This document shows, in pieces, positions 45,101-57,100 of a stretch of 64,000 nucleotides of DNA. Every line of letters starts with the position of its first letter. Within the stretch, counting starts at the first letter, position 1. The stretch spans positions 25,916,001 through 25,980,000 of the forward strand of contig OU452201.1 in assembly GCA_911728435.2 (NCBI GenBank). Direction: 5' to 3'. Source of the stretch: Apoderus coryli. Its lineage: Eukaryota > Arthropoda > Insecta > Coleoptera > Attelabidae. A program made the translations under genes and the position numbers. The notes beneath the pieces are model-generated. The model ran no database searches. It saw only the letters and a list, made by a program, of their open reading frames with translations, and was not told where the DNA came from.

Positions 45101-48100
45101 TAATAAGCTTTATTGTCTAATGGAGAATTCTAAAATAGAGAATTCAGGCCGCGAGTTTAACAGTGGTATGAAATTACACCATACACTTTAATATCAATCA
45201 AAAAAATTAAAGTTTCTAGTCAGAAATTTATTGATTATGACATTGCCTCGAAACTATTGTAACCTTGAATGTTGTTTTCTCACCTTTGCATGGGTTCTTA
45301 TGCACAATAAATGACTTCTCATTAAAACCAAAACTTCATAAATAAAAGTTGGATGTTGACAATCTTTCACCGAAAATATTTCCAACAAATATAATAGCCA
45401 GGAAAGAAGTTGGTTATTATTTTGTTTTTTGCTGTCTATTTTAAAATTTCATTTTACATCCTGTTCAGTACTAAAATTCATCAGGCATCAAAAATAACCA
45501 ATTAAACAACGACTATATATCTACCTTCCCAACACCTTGTTCCCAAATTACATGTAGGGTGTCTTACCCAACGCCAACTATCCCCTGATCTCGAAGACAA
45601 AAAGATTTACAGAAAATTTTTTTATATTAAAATTGATTCCTATTTAGAGTGTATGAACTAATAAAGTATACACGTGTCAATTTTGAATTAACAATATCCA
45701 CTTCTTTATTCCCTATTGACCATACCATTGTTTTTAGAAATTATAATTTCCCTAAGGATCCTTATTGTGATGGTGTAATTATATCTTTCCAGTTACTAGC
45801 CTTTTTCTAGAAAATTACAATCAACAAATATTTTTAGAAAAAACACTCCTTGATTGTTTTAATATTTAAAAATTAATTTCCCTTCGATTAAACATGGTTT
45901 TGATGATACTCGATGTAGAAAGGATATTTTAGATGTCGGCTATTGCTGAAACAAAAATCGATTGTATAGGGTACCTGAAAAAAGATATGCAATTTATACA
46001 AATATATATGGAAAAAAACTTCATTATTATAAATGACACACCGTGTATATTAATTGATTTTTGGACATCTGTTGATAATTCCTTTCATATGATATACGTA
46101 TAACTGGTGCCTTAAAACATATAAAAATATACAGGGTGGTCCAACGAAAAGTTTGCACCTAGCTTTTCTCTTTTTTTTGTAGTCGAATGCGAAAATGCTC
46201 GGACACGTCGATTTTGCTTTTGAGGGGGACACATTTTAAACATATTTTTCGATCTGCGCCTTTAACCCCCTAGCGGGGGTGAGTAACAACCCTAAAATTT
46301 TAAATGGAAAGAGGGGTCTAATGACATATCATTTGAAAGGACACAAAATTGTCTTTCTAATGATACCCTATTTGTCGAATTTTACTAAAACAGTTAATAC
46401 GAAAACGACTTTAAAGACATTAAGCCGATAATTTTGGTATTAATGAGAAATACAAATAAGTTTTAATTATTACGACTGAAAACAACTACAATCATTTCTA
46501 AATTATTTACTTTGAAGAAAAACGGGATTTCAAAAACACTATCTTATTTATCAGAACTAAATTCCTCACTAATCGTTTGCGTTTTTTGTTGAAATAAAAA
46601 CTGCAGATACGTGTAGGAAAAGAATTTACACCGTTTATTTTAGTCTTTTCATTGATTCAGTTTGGTTGCTTCTCAAGTTATTTTACTTTTACCGTACAAA
46701 ATGATTTATTCCATTCTAGAACGAGTTGAAATTGTTAAACTTTATTTTCAAAATAATAGTAGTGCTAGACTTACGGCTCGCTTATTTAATGAGAGACATC
46801 CCGATAAAAATGTGAATGATGTGTACGTTGGCAAGTTAGTTAAAAAGTTTGTAGATACCGGATCTGTCTGTAATGTAAAACACCAGCCGCAGAAACCGAT
46901 CAGAAATGAAGCTGTGGAAGTCGCTGTTTTAGGGCATGTTGAAATGGATCATAGTCAAAGTACCCGTCAACTAGCTGAAGCCTCAGGTGTCTCCCGTTCG
47001 TCCATAATACGAATTTTAAAAGCGTACAAATTTCATCCGTACAAAATCAAATTAGTACAGGAACTAAATGAGGATGATCCTGATAGAAGGCTGCAATTTT
47101 GTGAAGCAATGAGCCAGCGTTTAATTGAAGATCCGCAATTATTATTTAACATTTGTTTTTCCGACGAATGCACATTTTATTTGAATGGAGCTGTAAATAG
47201 GCACAATTGCCGTTACTGGGATGACAGTAACCCACATTTATTCCGTGAGGTTCATACCCAGTATCCTCAAAAAATAAACGTCTGGTGTGGCATATTAGGA
47301 AATCATATTATAGGACCACTTTTTATTCCTGGAAATTTAACTGGTGAAGTGTACCTAAACATGCTTGAAGACACAATTGATCCTTTAATAACACAAATAA
47401 TAGAAGATGACCAAAATCATACTGCTGATCGGCTTTATTTCCAGCAAGATGGAGCACCTCCGCACTATGTGGCTCCTGTAAGACAGTTCTTAGATGACCG
47501 GTTCCCTGGACGGTGGATTGGAAGGAGGGGCCCAATTGAATGGCCTGCCAGGTCACCGGATTTATCGCCTTTAGACTTTTTTCTTTGGGGGCACTTAAAA
47601 AATAAATGTTTTGCCACGAAGCCCGAGTCCATAGAAGATCTTCGCCAACGCATTACAGAAAAGTGCAGAAACATAACACCTGATATGCTACAAAATGTTA
47701 GAAATAGATTTGAACAAAATCTGTATTATTGTATGGAATCAAATGGGTCACATTTTCAACATTTGTTAATGTAACGTTTTAATAAATCAATTTAACAGCT
47801 TGTTTACTTTTTTTACAAAGCAATGTTAAAACTAACAAACATTGGAATGTACTAACGATTGCAGGTGTTTTCACTCGCAATAATTAAAACTTATTTGTAT
47901 TTCTCATTAATACCAAAATTATCGGCTTAATGTCTTTAAAGTCGTTTTCGTATTAACTGTTTTAGTAAAATTCGACAAATAGGGTATCATTAGAAAGACA
48001 ATTTTGTGTCCTTTCAAATGATATGTCATTAGACCCCTCTTTCCATTTAAAATTTTAGGGTTGTTACTCACCCCCGCTAGGGGGTTAAAGGCGCAGATCG

Positions 48101-51100
48101 AAAAATATGTTTAAAATGTGTCCCCCTCAAAAGCAAAATCGACGTGTCCGAGCATTTTCGCATTCGACTACAAAAAAAAGAGAAAAGCTAGGTGCAAACT
48201 TTTCGTTGGACCACCCTGTATAAAACAGAATAGTTTTAATAAAGATAAAAAATATTGAATACTGGTATTTAATGATTTGAGCATTTTTTTTTTATTGTTG
48301 ATTATCAATTAAAAATAAATTACGTGAATTAAAAATCCATATTGCTCTGGAAATATTCAACTCAGACTTATGCATATCACATGAAAGATATTAGTAGCAG
48401 GTATCAAAAATCAATATCAATCAATAAATATACAGGGTGTGCCGTTTGAAATAATGAATTTTTTACATTAATAATTTTATAAATTGCAATTATGTATAAT
48501 GGATTTTCATTTTAGTATATAACACATCTAGACTATACTTTCTACATCGAGCATAATTAAAACCATGTTTACTTTAGGAAATATTAATTTTTAAACACTA
48601 CAATAACCAACGAGCGTTTTTTGTTTGTTTTTTGTAATGTTATAGAAAGAGGTAAGAATTAAATACATATAACGAACCGTCACAATCGGGCTAACTAAAT
48701 AGTTTATGTACATTACGTACCTGTATGTCTGAGATCGGTATAGGAACTTAGGAAAATTACAAAGTATACAGACGAATCCAAATACGTTAAAATGTGAGTT
48801 GTATTTTAAAGATGAAAGATGCTTTGGCAGTAAATAACTACAGCTGTTAGTTCGATATAACTGACAACTTCATGTAGAAGAGGCTTAAGACCCAATTATG
48901 TATTGTGCCACATTTTGACATATAATTATTAACTATCATTAAACTAAAACAACAGTGAACGTAAACTAAATTATTAATTCTGAGGAAATAATTGCATCAT
49001 TTCGATGTGTAAGACAGGTATTTCTTTTTATGTATCATATTCAGAGATTCGAGTAAAATATAAATTGATTTTGATTTTATGTTGTGTCCAGCACAAATAT
49101 ATAAAAAGAAATACCTAGCTTATAACACATCGAAATGATACAATGCTTAAAATTAATAATTTAATTTACGTTACTGATGTTTAGTTTAATGTTAGTTAAT
49201 AATTATATGTAAAATTTTTTCCCACAAAATGATATTTATGTCACTGATGATTAGCCTATAAGTCTCGAAACATGTATGGCCTTTTGTAAGTTGTTCTGAT
49301 TTGACCATATATACGACTATATGGTTTTTGTAGCCGCGCCAATTCATTCCCAAAATTTTATATAAATCTTGTTTCCGTAAATCTTTATGTTTTCAAGATC
49401 AGGGGATAGTTCACGTTGCGTGAGACATCAAATTATACTAATAGATACTATACTAGTATGACAAAAAGCTACGTGCACATGAATAGTGTAAAAGTTTATT
49501 TATGATTTATAACCAATAATTATGAATTTTAGAAAATAGTGTAATTAATAGACATGTGAACGTAACTTGGAAAAAGTTTTGTTCCCTTTAACCAAAATAT
49601 TAAGGCATGTATTTCTAAATTATTAAATGAAACTTACGCTCATGTCCCTGTAATTGCCTTAAGATTTGGTTTGGGTCCTCAAGTTTCGGCCTCTTTCGTT
49701 TGCCCTTTTCACTAAACGAAACTATAAAAACACAAATATTAACAATGATACATTAGAAACTCAATAATTAACAATAAATATTTAAAATATGACAACTAGC
49801 AACATAAATATTTCAATAATCTAAACTACATTTATGGTAACCATCAATATTTTGTGAAGAGGTTTGAACCAAATAAACAGAATGAACAAGATTCTTACTA
49901 CAAATCAGTGATGTTCTAAGAACACAAAGCTGTTTATTTCAAAAGGACGAAGAAAATATAAAAATATAATTTATCTTTTTGACATTTTGCTTAACTCAAA
50001 GTTCAAAGTCTGACTCCCAAATATCTTCGACATTAAATTATAATTACATTTTAGGTACGTATATTAGCCACACCAGTTTCGAATAATTATTATTTTTTGT
50101 TGATTTGTAAACCTTGAATTCGTGAGTCAAAAACTTCCATTGAATATAAAGCAAATATTAAGTAATAATATATTTTTGGTGTCAGAAATTAACGGGAAAT
50201 GCGGAATTTAATTTTGGTTGTCAAAAAACAATAGCAAAATACAAATCTGTTGGTTCTTCTTCTTTGGTTCAAACGTATACAGTAATAAATAAAATATTCA
50301 GCGATTTATTGGTTCTTTATTATGTTTCCCGATATAACGAGGCGCTTGCACCTAATACATTCTTTCATAATATTGTTGTCAATTCCAGAACAGGCGTTAA
50401 AGAAATCTAACACAAACTTATAATCATTAGTGAAATGATACAATAAAAGTTAATTGGTCTAATAGAAATAATTGAATATTTTAAATACTTTACGCAAAAT
50501 CGAGAATAACAAAGTGTCAACTATGACTTTGATAATAATCTAGCGGTAACTTCGGCGTTTGTCAATAATTTTCCACCTTCAACAGGTGCATAATAACAAG
50601 AAACTTCATCAAATTCACTCTGAGTGGCAAACGGAGCCATTCTAGTATAAAGAGCATAGTTTTCGGCTTCCGTTAAATCTAAATTCATATCAATGTCATC
50701 ACTAACAACAACTGTAGTGACATTTGGTTGACTGACGGGTGGACTATCTTTTAAGGGGATTCTAATGCTGTTTGAAGAATGTGTTGATATGTTACCAGCA
50801 CTTGTATTATTGACATTAAGTAGATTTGTGCTTCCTGGATGTTGAAGAGATTTTGTACTTGCAAGAGAAGGTGTAACACTCGCTTCCCGTGAAGGGTTTG
50901 GAGTTTTGCTTTTACGACCGAATAACTTTGAAAAGAATCCACGTTTTTTAGGATTAGGCAGCGTGGAGTAGTTCGGTGCTGGGGGTAAGTCTTTATTTGG
51001 AGGTGACAGTTCTACCTGTGATTTTGGTCGTTGTAGATTAATTGAATGGGAACGATTGAAAGTTTCTGATTTTAAAGTCGAATTCGAACGCGTTAATATT

Positions 51101-54100
51101 GATTCAGGCTGGTTAATACTATTTATAGATCCGCCAATATACGTCTCGATTTTCTTTGAACGTTTTGGCGGTAGAGGCGGTAAACGTTCCATATCATTAT
51201 CTCGCTTATTTGGTGCAATCTCCATGAGAGGACTTGGAGGTACAAGTGGTCTAGATACTGTTATTGAAACTGGGTTTTTTAATGCCATTTGAAAACTTGT
51301 ATACGTTCTACTATCATCAAAAGATTCTTCGTTTGGTAACGAAGTCCCAGATTCTAGTTCACTTAAAAGTTTTGCATGAGTTGCTGAGTAGATTTCATCT
51401 AATTCGACCTCGACCTGATTAATTATTTCATTAAATGATTTTTCCTCAGCTGTTATGACTTTATTATTTTCGACAATGACATCATTATTTGATTGTATCC
51501 AATCAGAAGTGATATCGTTATTATTTGTTTCCATTGATTCCACATCCACACTCTTTTGGGTTTCCCTCATTTGTTTATTAAGAAGTTTCGCATCATTTTC
51601 TAATATACTATTTAACAACTCTGAATTAACTTTTTTCGCCAAATTTCTCCTAAATGACCAATAAGGTGGCCTACCTGAATCTAACGGTAATAACTGAAAG
51701 GGTAATGGTTCACTTGTGATTCCGTCAGAAGGCCTTCTTAATTGTATGAATACTTTTACTGGTTCAGTCACGTCTAATGTTTTGTACCGTGGCGTCCTAA
51801 AGTAGATGGCGTGTTGTTTATGGACTTGTGATGGCTGAAAGTCAGCATAACCTTCCCACACTGTTTTTCCATCTTTTTCTTCGTAGAAACGAATTTGGAT
51901 GTCTTCTTTTGCAACCTATATATGCACACACAAAAAATAATATAATTAGAAAAATAATATTATATTTTATTGGGTAACTATAAATTTAAATTGATCACAA
52001 ACGCTATTTAATATATATACAGGGTGTCCCACCGGCAACCAAATCGATTTCTATATAGACAAACTATCCACAGGAGAATTTTGAAAATATGACAGTGTAA
52101 CTATGTAGACGGTGGCAGATGAGATAAAATAGATATAATAATAATAATGCACACTCCAAAGCACTTCATTCTATTTATTTCTGGAGGGTGCAGACATAGG
52201 GAGAATTAACACCGCTGGAGACAGGCCACTTCAGCAAATGGTTTCTTTTACCGCGTGAAAATAATAATAATAATAATAATCTTTATTTTCTAACAGGTGT
52301 TGCTGCCCAATTACAAGACAATTATATATAACTAAACTAAGCACAGGTATTCATATTTAAATTCACAAAATAGGAATCAGTTAAAAAGAAAAATGAAAAA
52401 ATCAAACCAAAATGCATTCAAGGAAAACAATTCCATGGCGAACAATTAATTAATTAAACTATATCAATTTCGTTCGCTTGCAGACACAGACGCAAGTGAT
52501 GCTTAAATGAATTAAGTGCGCCATTGAAGTAATTAACATTATCGTGCAAATTCATACGATTCCAGTAGGTGGAAGCCCGAAAAAGGGGGGCTCTGCCTTC
52601 ATCATTTGTATGAATGTGAGGCACCCAAAACATATGTGAATTTATTGCCTGCAAGCGAGGAACACGAAACCATATCTGCCGCAGCAACTGAGGACATTCC
52701 AGCAAATTGTTTATTAATTTAAAAACAAAAATCTGAGATGCAAAAATTTGTCGTTCTGCTAGCAGTCTAAGATTAAATCTATCTAATAAAATACAATGAT
52801 CGTAGCCACGAGGTGGAAAATATCCATCAATTTTAAATGACATATACTTTAGAAATTTGCGTTGGATACTCTCGAGTCTTTGTATTTGAACATGATATAT
52901 AGGTGACCAAACAATTGAAGCGTACTACAACTTGGACCTCACAAAAGAGAAGTAGAGTGTTTTAAGACATTCAATGCTATTAAAATTCCGCGTTTGTCGT
53001 ACAATAAACCCCAACATCCTCATAGCGGCCGTCGACACCTGTGAGACATGGTCATTGAAGGATAACTCGCTGGCAACATAAATGCCGAGATCCCCAATCA
53101 CATTGCATCTCTCCAATGTTATCCCATTAAGAACATAGACGTTCAGCACTGGTTTAACACGTTTTGTAAATGTTATTAATTTACATTTAGCGGCATTCAA
53201 AGGAAGTCGGTTTAGAGCACACCATTCAGATAGAATATTCAAATCACGCTGAAGTCGATTACAATCGTCATCGCAATGTACGACCCTGTACAATTTCAAA
53301 TAGTCTGCAAAAAACAAGTGATCGCCTGAAATTCTGTTCCCAATGCTGTTCACAAAAATTTCAAACAGCAATGGTGCCAAAGTACTGCTCTGCGGTGCCC
53401 CACTCGATACATCGAAACAGTCGGACCTATAACCATTATACTCAACAAATTGTCGACGGGTTGTTAAATACGAGTCAAAGAAAGCAATCAAGTTTCCGCT
53501 GAAGCCGATGTCATACATTCGCTGTCGAAGCAGAGAGTGATCAAGCTTCTCAAATGCCTTTGAGTGTTATAAGTTATTCAAACCTCCGGTTATACTGGAA
53601 GCAGGTGTCAACTTGCTTACTGCTTACTATACAAACTGCTTAACATCAACTGAAAAGCGTAGAATTCAGAGAGTACAAAATTCTTGTCTTGGACTGATAC
53701 ATGGCATTCGTAAATAGGAACGAGTTTCACATAAAGTATAAAGCACTGGGTCGTTGAGGATGGAGAATGGTCAAAAGCTGCACAGTGCTTGCTTTTATCA
53801 TAGGATCATTAATACTATGAAACCCTCATAATATTTTTATAACAAAATACACTTCCGATGTGCTGCTCATAGGATTAAGGTAAAATTCAAAGACAGAATT
53901 TCGATTCCAAAACACTGTTTCAAAGGAGCTTTTCATAGTGTCTTTCAAAGCTCTATAAATTCAGTTCCTAGACAATTTAGGACTCTATCTTGCCCTGCCT
54001 TTAAACAAAAGTGTAAAAAGTTAAATACGCAAAATTAATTTATTATATTTTCACTCTCCGGAGATCTGTAACCTAGACAATGTTGCTTCAGTATTTTTCT

Positions 54101-57100
54101 TCCTTTTTTTGTGTCAAAACATGTTACTGTTGTTGTTTTTTTTTACGTTTTTCATTATTATTATTTTTTGTGTGCTACTTAGTACTTCACTTAACATTTG
54201 AATTATTTATTTGCAATGTAATTATTCTTCCTAAATATTCATTAATTAAGGATCTTTTAACATGATTGATTGTAATATGTATTGTATATTTAATTTTTAT
54301 TTTTAGTTCGAAGTTATTAGGGTTAATTGAACAGCAAAGTATGTATTTTTTTATATATTCTCTTTGTTTGGCTTACGAAATACAGATATTTATTATTATT
54401 ATACATAAGTCTTACCGTTTCTGACTTATTAAAGATTTATGTCAAAAATTACATGAGGGATTTCGGGATTACACACAATTCGCCCTGGGATTGCGAATAC
54501 AAAAAATCCCGATGGCATCCAGTCGGAAAAGTAGATTTTTGATTTATGTATTTTTTATTTATACTTAGTCTACCACTGACACCCACTATTAATAAACAAA
54601 TAATGGAATATTCTGACATTCGCCAAATATAACCAAAGTGTCATATTGACAGTTATTTTAACTGAAATATCCATTATACTATAATACATACGTAAGTACG
54701 GTCTTATTGTTATTTCACAGGTGTTTATTTGTCAAAATAATTACAGGTATAGCGGGTGATGATATTTTTTTTTATTTTTTGTTACTTGATATTGACTTAC
54801 ATTTACTTAAATATGCCAGCGATGAAAAAACTCTCCAAATAAATATTGTAGAGATTTAAGTGCTCTATCATTTGATATGTAACATCGGTATTTTCTATTA
54901 ACAAAGAAAAAAATATGATTTTTTTAAAACTTTGACAGGCCGCCATTCTGAAATTAGCTCTCCGATTTCAATCGCCAACGAACTCACGCGATTCCATGAC
55001 CTAGCCGATTTTTTAACCAAATTTTGTTTCGATTGGTCAAAAAATGCGGCCTAGAACGTGACGCAAAGTTTCTATATCCCATATATATATATATATATAT
55101 GCAAAACGTTAAAGTGGCCTCCAAAATATATATACGCTAAGCGCACTGGGCTCCAAAACGGAGGCGACTGCGTTTTTTCGGAGGCCACTACGTACCCCCG
55201 TGTATATAGTGTTTTTTCAGGTCTACAGGGTACACCCACCCATCTGGCAAATTTTAGGGTGGAGCCCACTGGGTAGTATACACATATACAGATATACAAC
55301 CGGGTTTGAAAAAATTCCACCACGTGGCGCGTTAGACATACACAGATATACACATTTACTTGTGCGCTAGTTGCACTGGGCTCCACGTGTAAGTACACAT
55401 ATTAGCCTCCTAAATTTGGCAACGTTACTGGTGGCTAATGATACCAGCTAACATATATCGTAAACCTTCATGTGTATATTTCGTCGGTGGAATTATTTAT
55501 TTTAGGTATTGTAAAGTATATTTGATTTCTCAACCTGTCATAGCAACACACGTACGCTAGTTGCACTGGGCTCCACGTACTAGTTGGCCAATAATAAACA
55601 CATAGTTTTTTCAGTTTTATTTTAAAATTTGCTTGGCGCAAGAATCTATTTGTTACTTAACAGTAGCTAATTACCAAGGTCGAAAATAGTACTTTGTTCA
55701 TAAACCAAATTTTATAATATATTTGTCTTTTTATGGGAGTGACTTCGAATTTCTTTTATGTCTTGAAATATAATATCCCATAATCATAGATAATTCTTAA
55801 TTGGTACTTTTCTCGGATTCTTTGACTCACAATTTTTTCCGGGACTACAACTTTATAGCCATATTTTAGTCGAACAAATATAGTTTCTTTCGCACATTTT
55901 TAATCCATTCATTTCATCCTGTTCTTACATATATTGTTCTTGTTTATTTAATTTTCTTTGGGTTTGAGTTCATTACAAAAAATACTTTTTTTTTAAATCA
56001 ATGCCACATCTATTATAACTAAATAAATAACTTCAAATTGATCACTCCTATAATACAAAAATTTTGAGTATATTGTTTCGGTTTAAAACTACTACTACTT
56101 CTGAAAATAATTTTAAGGAAAGTGCAATTGCGTTAAAAGGTGTGCAGGATTTAATATATCGACTTTGACATGACTTTGACTTAAATTAAGTATATTAATA
56201 AAGGCTCTCATAAACAGCTGAAATGGACTTAGTGAGTCTCGGGTCAATTTTGTAAGATGTACTAATGTTAACCGTAACTGTTTGGCTTTAAAACCAGAAG
56301 GCATGAATAAAATAAAAAAATAACAAAAGTAAAAACACCGTAAACACGTAAATGTAACATATGGTAAGAGAGAATACATGAAGTTAGAAAAATGTCTATA
56401 TAGTCAACCATTTAAACTTTTATAATTCGACCGAATGAACTGACCACTGTTTCCGTTGATCTTCTGTCACGATGTTGGTTGACTCTAGTAAACAAGGATT
56501 CCTTATAATAGAGTACCTACCTTACAATAGATTATTGTCAAATAAAATTATCATCGAGGAAAATATACGAGTAGTTACCGTGTTATTTCAATGTTTAATA
56601 TTTGTACTAATTGAGTAATATGAATATGAATTTTATATTGTGTTGAAATTCCAAATTTAAAATTTGCTTGTTTTCAATCATTTTTTAATTACTAATAACT
56701 AAGAAAACAATACTTTATTTTTTATGTAAAAATAAAGGCCAATAAGTTAAATGCACATAAATTATCTATATACAAAGCGCCTGCGAATAATAAAATCAAT
56801 GAAGAAGAATTTCAGTATAAAAAATAGCGAGAGATTGTAAATAATGGAGACCAATAAGATGAATGTAAATAATTTTTTGATATACAACTCGTCGTTGTGT
56901 TCTGATTATATACACTAAATGTAAATTTTGTCTTGCTATTAACAAAAAGTAGATTCCACTAAGATAGATGTACATAAATAGTTTATATATATATAGAACA
57001 CGTGTTCCGGCAATGGAGGCCTATAATATAGATGCACATAATATATTGATTAGATATACAGCTAGTGTAAATTTGACGCACGACTTATCCATAAGTATTG

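Larger units (their letters stand above)
46132..48218 (+). mobile_element. DD41D Tc1/mariner-superfamily transposon, apparently intact
   Basis: The 2087-bp element starts CAGGGTGGTCC and ends GGACCACCCTG, with TA on both sides (46130-46131, 48219-48220). Terminal inverted repeats of 340 bp (46132-46471 and 47879-48218) look identical or nearly so, with weaker symmetry for about 30 bp more. One uninterrupted transposase ORF lies inside. Long repeats plus a 41-residue spacing between the last two catalytic aspartates point to the rosa/Visitor-like DD41D group. Near-identical ends and an open reading frame imply recent insertion into the dorsal intron. Confidence 0.92.
48310..49435. repeat. right arm of large inverted repeat, carrying a foldback insertion
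   Basis: Counterpart of 45545-46131. Matching blocks are 48360-48410, 48415-48470, 48520-48600 and 49345-49425. The middle part has no partner on the left and includes the foldback element at 48911-49217. Confidence 0.65.

Noticed and set aside
46662..46700. Upstream extension of the DD41D transposase before ATG 46701
   Set aside because: The frame begins with TTG at 46662; no ATG precedes 46701, and the extra 13 residues do not look like transposase sequence.
50751..50942. Minus ORF inside the dorsal alternative exon, and plus ORFs 51056-51292 and 51455-51664
   Set aside because: Other-frame shadows of the long Dorsal-B frame, with no motif of their own.
54080..54265. Hydrophobic plus ORF (Phe/Cys-rich)
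   Set aside because: Lies in the T-rich 3' UTR of a LINE fragment; low complexity.
55080..55398. Minus ORF of 108 codons with Tyr/Ile repeats
   Set aside because: Arises from the (TA)n run and the short repeats, not from a gene.
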